Shown: positions 59,101-64,000 of the stretch, piece by piece
Numbering within the stretch: the first letter of the stretch is position 1
Layout of the letters: the number at the start of each line of letters is the position of its first letter
From: Parelaphostrongylus tenuis
Taxonomy: Eukaryota; Nematoda; Chromadorea; Rhabditida; Metastrongylidae
Length of the DNA stretch: 64,000 bases
Direction: 5' to 3'
NCBI GenBank assembly: GCA_019055375.1
Contig: JAHQIW010003703.1
Coordinates: 124,001-188,000 of the forward strand
The notes under the pieces: model-generated
Databases searched by the model: none
Told to the model about the DNA's origin: nothing
Seen by the model: the letters and a program-made list of their open reading frames with translations, nothing else
Program-made: the position numbers and the translations under genes

Positions 59101-60516
59101 CTGATAGATATTAGGTACTGGATGATCAAACAGAATTTTCTGTACATATAGCTCGAGGAATTTTTGATTTCAAAACCTTTGTAGTAGCGTTATGGTGTTA
59201 TAACTATATGTTCGGGAATGCTGACTTGTAGGAAGAATTGCTCTTCGGCACAAAACTAAATATCACTGAGCATCTTTGTATATCACAAAAATAGTTGGAC
59301 CGAAAAGTTTCCTTGCGATTGAATAAGCGCGGAGCTTAAATAAATCACCAACTATACTCACACTATCGTGCTTCCAAGAATATCTCCTCCTGAATCGTAT
59401 ATCTTAACAACTGGCAAACAGTAGCTGTTTATGTTTCTTCTCTAGAACTTATACTCAGAAAAGAAATTTCAGAAAGGGATAGCATCCGGTCACATCAAAG
59501 GCAATGAAAATCCATCACAGTTAAAAAATTCTGTGATTGTAATGCAGAGAGATCATGTAAGTTTTACAGTTTGCTGATCTGTACCGCAGTTATGCGTAAT
59601 AAATTGCTTTGTAGATGTTTGTTACTGACGATCAAGCGGTTAAGCAATCATTGTTGCGGCATTTACAACGTGGTCATTTTGAGGCGCCTGAGGAGATGTA
59701 CTGGTCGAAATCGAATGGGAATCATAACAGTCCTAATACAAGGTTATTTAGGCGTTTGATCGTATTCTGAAGCGAGTAAGTGAAAAGTCACTGACTGACA
59801 ATTACAGAAAGCTCCCGCTTGCCCAAAGTACGAACAGCACACCGGAAACTTCGCGTCTCATTCATCGTCCAATGGGGGAGTCGACGTCGGTTTATAACTC
59901 GGTAATTTTACTCGTTATTACGTTTCACTCTTTATCCCATTTTCTCAGTTCTTGCTAGATGAATGGTAACATTTTGGCTTTGTCAATAAGTATTGAAGGT
60001 TGTTACGGCACGTGCATGACGTAACACCCGCACAAAGCATTGGGCGTGGTAACAGCTCACCAGATGGGAGAGCTCAAAGCACTTTTGGCACATTACAGGT
60101 TTTGGATGCTTTCTTGATTTTAACATCTGTAGTGTTATGAGAAAAATAGTTTTTAAGAGAAATCAGAACGGCGCTTATGCCCCAACATTGCAAAGAAATC
60201 CTCCTTCTGTGCAGCGTTCATTAGCCACTACCCAGTGGCCCACGGTAGTTCTATAGTAGTTGTTATAGAGACATAATTATTAACCCTCCATCAATCTTTT
60301 TCTTTGCAGCAGCAAGAAGCCTATGCCTCAATCCACAAGTCGAAGGAACATCAACTGTATCAGAGAAGAGATAGCACTGAAACACCGCAGTATGGGAAAG
60401 TAGAGAACAACTACAGCAGTTATGGCACATATGCTAGAATGCCACTACAGGTACATTGTGAGCCTGTTGTCACCAAATTTGATCAAGAAAGTGTCACGAA
60501 TTACATTGTATTCTAG
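46134..60516 (+). CDS. Tincar-like eight-pass transmembrane protein (13 exons, ~594 aa)
   Basis: Thirteen exons join in consistent phase: 46134-46237, 46445-46665, 47806-47946, 51021-51170, 51225-51342, 51418-51539, 52010-52164, 52638-52765, 58389-58479, 58579-58725, 59446-59556, 59812-59901, 60310-60516. The protein has eight predicted membrane spans near residues 12-33, 52-77, 128-147, 211-237, 247-275, 308-330, 382-404 and 415-440. A short amphipathic loop (TELDFVYQRARQL) precedes span 4 and the C-terminal tail of about 140 residues is Ser/Gln/Tyr-rich. Motifs such as YPAVFW and FGFFKSGN and the eight-span layout point to the Tincar family, first described as a Drosophila membrane protein in heart and eye development; the family call is from memory. 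The insect protein is much longer. The start is the first in-frame ATG before span 1; further 5' exons cannot be excluded. The exon-12 acceptor and the final stop are the least certain points. Confidence 0.85.
46445..46665 (+). CDS. Tincar-like gene, exon 2
   Basis: Acceptor AATCTAG is weak but the only one that fits the phase; the frame extends further upstream, so a longer exon is possible. Encodes YKLYTEMKWPTGGYPHAW, span 2 and the FKSGN loop; GTAAAT donor, phase 1. Confidence 0.75.
46666..47805. other. Intron 2 of Tincar-like gene
   Basis: 1.14 kb, AT-rich, includes a 48-bp TA microsatellite; a 72-codon + frame at 47429-47647 is unassigned. Confidence 0.6.
47143..47190. repeat. (TA)24 microsatellite
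   Basis: Pure TA dinucleotide repeat of 48 bp in intron 2. Confidence 0.95.
47806..47946 (+). CDS. Tincar-like gene, exon 3
   Basis: AATTTCAG acceptor; reads GCLHAVKSCWQHSPPMPQQI then span 3; donor GTACGA, phase 1. Confidence 0.8.
48573..49263 (-). mobile_element. Mariner-like transposon with internal deletion, in intron 3
   Basis: Ends 48573-48620 and 49215-49263 are ~48-bp inverted repeats with few mismatches, sharing TCTTCTCATAAG and TAAACACC. The minus strand near 48690-48860 reads LDHLPYRPDLPPSDYHFFRQ then LGHFLSKKNSED, the region of the third catalytic Asp and C-terminus of mariner transposase. At 690 bp about half the element is missing. Confidence 0.8.
49270..51015. other. Intron 3, distal part
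   Basis: AT-rich; no exon with matching phase seen. Short frames at 49672-49854 and 50275-50466 (minus) are unsupported. Confidence 0.5.
51021..51170 (+). CDS. Tincar-like gene, exon 4
   Basis: TGTTTTCAG acceptor; soluble loop DFLNTELDFVYQRARQLITN onward; donor GTACGT, phase 1. The preceding intron of 3.07 kb carries a mariner remnant. Confidence 0.85.
51225..51342 (+). CDS. Tincar-like gene, exon 5
   Basis: CATTTCCAG acceptor after a 54-bp intron; span 4 with FGIPLEFVNFIIALIAYASS and YPAVFW; donor GTATGA, phase 2. Confidence 0.85.
51418..51539 (+). CDS. Tincar-like gene, exon 6
   Basis: GGTTTCAG acceptor; span 5 (SLIFSFHMFIHCVAMIWGYL) and a short loop; donor GTAGCT, phase 1. Confidence 0.85.
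52010..52164 (+). CDS. Tincar-like gene, exon 7
   Basis: TTTTCCAAAG acceptor; span 6 in FYHPYAIIATFVASLVLMTM; donor GTAAGC, phase 0. Confidence 0.85.
52638..52765 (+). CDS. Tincar-like gene, exon 8
   Basis: Polar exon (NSGAQSDYSDYKRRNYTRLP) with weak TTGAAG acceptor; accepted because it exactly bridges the phases of exons 7 and 9. Donor GTTAGT. Confidence 0.7.
52770..55535. other. Intron 8, proximal part
   Basis: AT-rich. A somewhat GC-richer stretch at 53760-54190 may be an old transposon but no catalytic motif could be read. Frames at 52866-53132, 54201-54392 and 54758-55045 are unassigned. Confidence 0.35.
55591..55633 (-). ncRNA. Hammerhead ribozyme relic
   Basis: Minus strand has CTGATGA (55621-55627), an AGTT/GGCC stem II remnant with GAAA loop, AAA in place of GAA, palindromic ACACGTGT (55598-55605), C17, and stem I GTGATA/TAACAC with one mismatch. 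The G12 to A change should abolish cleavage. Confidence 0.55.
55767..55800. repeat. (TA)n-rich tract
   Basis: TA dinucleotide run with one interruption. Confidence 0.85.
55859..55961. repeat. 40-bp-arm hairpin
   Basis: Arms 55859-55898 and 55922-55961 are inverted copies with two mismatches around CTATTTTGAGACCTCTTTTG, separated by a 23-nt A/T-rich spacer. Confidence 0.9.
56113..56155 (+). ncRNA. Hammerhead ribozyme relic
   Basis: Plus strand has stem I GTGCTG/TAGCAC fully paired, core GTGATGA (C3 changed to G), stem II GGTC/GGCT with GAAA loop, AAT where GAA is expected, palindromic ACACGTGT (56141-56148) and C17 at 56149. Core substitutions make it inactive. Confidence 0.55.
56250..58380. 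other. Intron 8, distal part, with a 136-codon open frame
   Basis: The + frame at 57682-58092 (MLHYVDNDTAIMNTAVVKKP onward) is among the longest uninterrupted frames in the window but has no recognised domain, no splice signals and lies in the sense orientation inside the intron. A minus-strand frame at 57094-57534 is similar. Both are judged probably non-coding. Confidence 0.3.
58389..58479 (+). CDS. Tincar-like gene, exon 9
   Basis: TATTGCAG acceptor; span 7 (YAPHTIAIVLLVLIVIIRAP); donor GTAAAT, phase 0. The preceding 5.6-kb intron contains the 55.5-56.25 kb palindromic repeats. Confidence 0.85.
58579..58725 (+). CDS. Tincar-like gene, exon 10
   Basis: ACTATTTCAG acceptor; span 8 (CIVVDVVYLFTWILLWLMLT) and LKREWSFDIAHAVHQIYALQ; donor GTGACT, phase 0. 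Confidence 0.85.
58890..59115 (-). mobile_element. SINE with tRNA-like core (family 1, copy e), in intron 10
   Basis: Has the GTAGTGACGTGCAAG arm, a GCGTCAGGCGAGACTCAAAC box B complement, the opposite arm CTTTGCCACTAC, then TTTCTACGCTATAACTCATT and the TCAAGCTGATAGATATT block as in copy a. Confidence 0.65.
59446..59556 (+). CDS. Tincar-like gene, exon 11
   Basis: TTCTCTAG acceptor; cytosolic-type tail NLYSEKKFQKGIASGHIKGN onward; consensus GTAAGT donor, phase 0. Confidence 0.75.
59812..59901 (+). CDS. Tincar-like gene, exon 12
   Basis: Two acceptors four bases apart: AG at 59811 keeps the frame (LPLAQSTNSTPETSRLIHRP), while the stronger CAG at 59807 gives a frame ending at a TAA inside the exon. 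Donor GTAATT, phase 0. Confidence 0.6.
60310..60516 (+). CDS. Tincar-like gene, exon 13 (terminal)
   Basis: TCTTTGCAG acceptor; reads QQEAYASIHKSKEHQLYQRR then a Tyr/Ser-rich stretch to a TAG at 60514. A GTACAT donor-like site at 60451 leaves open a further exon instead of read-through to this stop. Confidence 0.7.
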   Translation, partial: QQEAYASIHKSKEHQLYQRRDSTETPQYGKVENNYSSYGTYARMPLQVHCEPVVTKFDQESVTNYIVF

Positions 60517-60519
60517 TCA

Positions 60520-61275
60520 CGAATACCTATACCACCTGGTCAAAAACAAAACACTACGACTATTAGTAGCAACAACTATTCGCAAAAGTACACGGTATGA
60601 GAACATTTTTCGAATTTTCATTCTGTTTAACGTACTTCTCTATAAGTCGCCGTTATGGATCCCTTTTCTTAATCCCTCATGTCGTTCATACTAGAGCCTT
60701 TTTTTTGTGAAATGTTATGCGATGAAGACTCAGCTATTTCTACAACATCCAATTTGGTCTTTACGAGTGCACTTTACCGCATTATTTATTCCCTACACCA
60801 GAATTTTTCCACGCTCATTCGAATTATTCTGCACATTCGCGATTATGCTCGTTTTATGTTGATCGCCGATAATTTTGCATGTTTTAGGGTAGCTGAAATA
60901 TTGTAATCTTGTCATTCTTGTAGTAAAATCAATGACATGTGACCCCATTTTGGATACTAATCCTGCAATATGTTGATTATATGAAATTATTAAAAACAAA
61001 AATTACAAAAAATTTGTGCGAATTTCGCTTTTCCAATATTTTTTATGCAAGCGTGGTTGCATGAAACATCAATCTTATACCGAAGGCATAATAAGGCTGG
61101 ACGAAATTTCGCCTTTTCACTTGCTTCGCGGCTCCAAACTGAGTCTCGTGTAAAAAAGTAGAGTAGAAATACATCGTCGGCTTCAAAAAATGGATATTTT
61201 ATTATGGCAAGGGAAAAAAGCGTTGCATGTTGTTGCTATGCCTCTGTAGATCTCAATGGTATTGATTAATTGAAA
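60520..61275. other. 3' flank of Tincar-like gene
   Basis: AT-rich; no clear AATAAA signal close to the stop. Overlapping short frames at 60422-60906 (+) are unassigned and could hide an alternative last exon. Confidence 0.35.
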
Positions 61276-61280
61276 TTAAA

Positions 61281-61462
61281 GATGAAAAAGGGCAAAGCTA
61301 TCGGTGTTGATCAATCCATAGAAGATGTTCCATGCATCTGACTTCACTTAGCATTGTTAGAGGTGATTGAATGCATACCTGGGCTTAACAATGACTGGAT
61401 GTGACTTAATGATATATCAAGTCACTGCTGCCATCCGCCCAGATAAGTCTGGTAAAGTTTAC
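61281..61462 (-). mobile_element. tRNA-derived SINE (family 2, copy E), 3' part only
   Basis: Reverse copy with GGTGTTGATCAATCC, CCATGCATCTGACTTCACTT and GGTGATTGAATGCATACCTG blocks; the tRNA-like head is replaced by the following TA repeat. Confidence 0.7.
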
Positions 61463-61466
61463 ATAC

Positions 61467-61468
<2 letters not shown>

Positions 61469-61509
<41 letters not shown>

Positions 61510-61511
61510 TA
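61469..61511. repeat. (TA)n microsatellite
   Basis: TA run between the SINE and the mariner left end. Confidence 0.9.
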
Positions 61512-62484
61512 TGAGGTGCGTAAACTTGATAATTTTCATTTTGCTAATTTTATCACTGATATGTTTTTTTATTAATGCTAATGATTTCATTGAATTCCTT
61601 ATTCAGCTTTGGTCTAGAATCTGTTACATTTAATTGCCTATTTTCAGTAGTGAGCAAGTTATGGATTGTGAAAATCAACGAATTGCAGTAGTTGAGTCGC
61701 ATAAGAGGCTTGCACACGTTTCTTCCGTACACGTCCTAAGCGCGTGTCATAGCCGAACCAGTCCATAATCGCCAGAATCGACGTCAACTTTTTAACAAAG
61801 GTCAACAGAATTCCGCAGTAGCAAAGACCATAGACCACGGTCATTGAATGACCATAGACCACGGTCATTTTCTTGCCTCTATGATGGTCTGGGCCAGCAT
61901 TTGCGCCACTGAAAAACGCCATTGGTTTTTTTCAACGGATACGTCTAATTCAACGCTGCCAGCTATCACCAGCAAGTTTCATGGAGCGTATTGGAGGTTT
62001 GGAGTACTCCACACTTTGACTTCGACAGATTTATGTCTAGCAGGACTGAGGTCTTGCGCAATCGGTTCTTTAAACGATTGCCATCTCTCAAGAGCAGTTT
62101 CTAAGCCTTTGGCGCAAGAAAATTTGGCCATCAAATTTGTCTTCTCTCAACCCAATGGATTACTCCGTGTGGTCCATACCTGAAGAATAAGTCTCGGCTA
62201 CTTGCTACACTGGCGTAGATGCGCACAAAACGTCTTTGACACCTGCTTGGGAGGAAACTACAGTGGAAAGATGTTCGATCATCTTCCGCAACTCCTAGTG
62301 TGATTTGTTGATTATTCACGACCCATAACATAAGCACAAGTGAAAGTAGACGTTGAATAAAACAGATTTTGGACCAAAATTGAACAAAAAATTCGATAAC
62401 GTTATGAGCACTGATAAAAAAAAATATTATACCAGTGCTAAAATCAGCAGAAGGAAAGTTATCAAAACTTTTTCACTCACCCTG
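61512..62484 (+). mobile_element. Mariner-like transposon, decayed (973 bp)
   Basis: The left end TGAGGTGCGTAAACTTGATA and right end (ATCAAAACTTTTTCACTCAC then CCTG) are imperfect inverted repeats flanked by TA. The + strand encodes transposase pieces: MVWASICATEKRHWFF (from about 61881), then, after shifts, KKIWPSNLSSLNPMDYSVWS near 62120-62180, where the usual catalytic Asp (SPDLNPMDY) has become Ser. About 300 bp shorter than a complete mariner. Confidence 0.8.
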
Positions 62485-62497
62485 TATATACGTATAA

Positions 62498-62585
62498 ATA
62501 TGCACATATTATATATTATATATATATATATATATTATTTATGTATATGTATGCATGTATATATAATATATATATATATGTGTAT
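62498..62585. repeat. (TA)n-rich tract
   Basis: Several TA runs interrupted by TGTATG-type units just right of the mariner element. Confidence 0.85.
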
Positions 62586-62589
62586 ATCT

Positions 62590-63110
62590 AGCATGTCATA
62601 GTTGGTGTCAGCATATTTTTACAGTTCTCTCTCCTCTCTACTATTTTTGTGATAATGGTAAATCTGGAATAATACCTCTAGTTTCATACATTCATCTTCC
62701 ATTATTCATAATTCATGTTTGCATGAATAATGTTACCTTCCAAATTTCACCACGCTTATAGATCTTGGCTATACATCATAGATTTTTGTACAAAATTGTG
62801 GAGACGGATGATTTCTGAAGGAAAATGGTGATTGCTCTTGCGAAATCAAAGTTAAAATTACTCATTATAAATTGAAATAGTTTTTTGTCGCTGCTGTGTG
62901 AAGAGATCATGCCCGAAAAGACCACAAAATGAATAAAATCCTTCTATTTCACTAAATACATCGTCATATTTTTATCGGATAACCACTGATACCGATGCAC
63001 TACGATCTTTATCCACTCACGCAACTGTGTCGCTTGTAGCCCCGACAATTGTCGAGTGACTTAGGCAAACACCACTGAAACTTTTATTTTACCTGTCTTA
63101 TGCAAGAATA
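62590..63110. other. No gene recognised
   Basis: AT-rich, nothing supportable. Confidence 0.5.
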
Positions 63111-63114
63111 GCTC

Positions 63115-64000
63115 AATGGATCCTTTTCGCTATAGGGAATCGTTGAGCATCATGTCTTTCTTCTAAGGTTTTCATGGAAAAATCGGACCACAGGGTTGAG
63201 GTCTTCCTGTGGTGCACTACATATCTCGAGGAATTCAGGTGTGGCTCACCTTATCTTCGATAGCTTGTGGTCCAGAGCGACACAGGATCTCCGATCGATA
63301 ACGTAGGGCAAAACTTCATATCACTTTTCTCATGTACGAAATACGGGATGCACCTAGCATCGGTCTTTGGACTGCTAGTTCAATAACACCAATTGATCGT
63401 TCATACTGCCTACGTAGTAACCAGGCTTCTCGTGCATACATTAAGATAGAGATAATCGTTGGCTCAAAAAGGTGGTCACGCAGCTAGGTAATCTTTGTTC
63501 ACTGCATCCGCGATGCTATTAAATGTTCCTAAAACCTTCACTACATTCGCGGTTCTATTAAATGTTCTTCAGACCGCTCTCCTCCTCTTGCCCAAATCGT
63601 TGGCAAAGTCGTTTTTAAGATTGTTTTTCTGCCCTAGATAGACAAAGTTGTAACATTCGTAGATTTCTATCCCCTAGAACGTTGATGAGCCACTCAAAAT
63701 CAGTCCGTTCCACCTTGAACACTATTTCGTGTTGTTGACTTTCAGGCTAATCTTTCCACAAGTGTTGCCAAAATCGCTCAATACTCGTTAAGCTTGGCTC
63801 ATGCCTGGTATTATGAGAACCATGTCATCAACGAAACATAGATAGAGTAGTTATCTACCTCGATTTCACTGCTATGATGTCATTCTATATTTACATGGCG
63901 TTTTGGACGGTGGCAGTGAATAATTTTGCCGAGATCGTTTCTCACTGTCGAACTTCTCTTCTTACGTCGATACTATTATCGTTATAAAATGATGATACTT
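63115..64000 (-). mobile_element. RTE-type LINE fragment running off the window
   Basis: Aligns with the 3' half of the element at 13.4-16.75 kb, in the same minus orientation: the C-terminal region begins at 63115 and the reverse transcriptase catalytic box reads FVDDMVLIIPG (box codons at 63824-63835) near the window end. Stops and shifts are frequent; a ~45-bp local duplication around 63510-63570 repeats GCTATTAAATGTTC. Confidence 0.8.

Noticed and set aside
1..64000. CRISPR array or bacterial operon
   Set aside because: No regularly spaced short repeats, no clustered long ORFs with ribosome-binding sites; the sequence is eukaryotic.

Overview
The window looks like nuclear DNA of a strongylid (clade V, hookworm-type) nematode. 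It is AT-rich with TA microsatellites. Coding sequence is split into short exons with TTTCAG-type acceptors and GTAAGT/GTGAGT-type donors. It carries many old interspersed repeats typical of such worms: RTE-type LINEs, Penelope-like elements, mariner-like transposons and tRNA-derived SINEs. There is no sign of bacterial organisation, rRNA, CRISPR or a convincing functional tRNA. The species assignment is inference from repeat content and gene style.

The one well-supported gene is on the + strand at 46134-60516. Thirteen exons join with consistent splice phases into a protein of about 594 residues with eight predicted membrane spans and a polar, Ser/Tyr-rich C-terminal tail. It is best matched to the Tincar family of eight-pass membrane proteins. 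Its introns hold a deleted mariner (48.6-49.3 kb), a palindromic cluster of Penelope/hammerhead termini (55.5-56.25 kb) and a SINE (58.9-59.1 kb). Weaker exon candidates, probably parts of other genes, lie at 5.0-5.4 kb (-), 18.0 kb, 19.1 kb (a signal-peptide exon), 21.1-21.6 kb (C2H2 zinc-finger exons), 29.1-29.3 kb (-), 36.6-37.5 kb and 44.3-44.6 kb.

The rest is mostly repeat graveyard. RTE LINE relics lie at about 1.9-4.8 kb (+), 13.4-16.75 kb (-) and 63.1-64.0 kb (-). A Penelope-like 3' end with a GIY-YIG nuclease domain lies at 10.4-11.2 kb (-). Mariner-like elements or pieces lie at 11.8-12.85, 33.05-34.22, 38.1-38.95, 48.57-49.26 and 61.5-62.5 kb. Two SINE families occur in several copies each. 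A 960-bp element with inverted termini lies at 6.0-7.0 kb, a palindromic MITE at 20.55-20.89 kb, and an unclassified repeat is present twice (9.7-10.3 and 19.35-19.93 kb).

The most interesting signal is at 34.25-34.85 kb. Two copies of a repeat unit, one per strand, each contain a hammerhead ribozyme with an intact catalytic core. Their stem I differs by a compensating G-C to C-G swap, and stem III is reduced to a loopless palindrome. Decayed relatives are recognisable at 24.57, 55.59, 56.11 and probably 10.41 kb. Minimal hammerheads of this kind are known from Penelope-like retroelements. A second structural signal is a SINE-like family whose tRNA-like core sits inside flanking inverted arms that have diverged together between copies.
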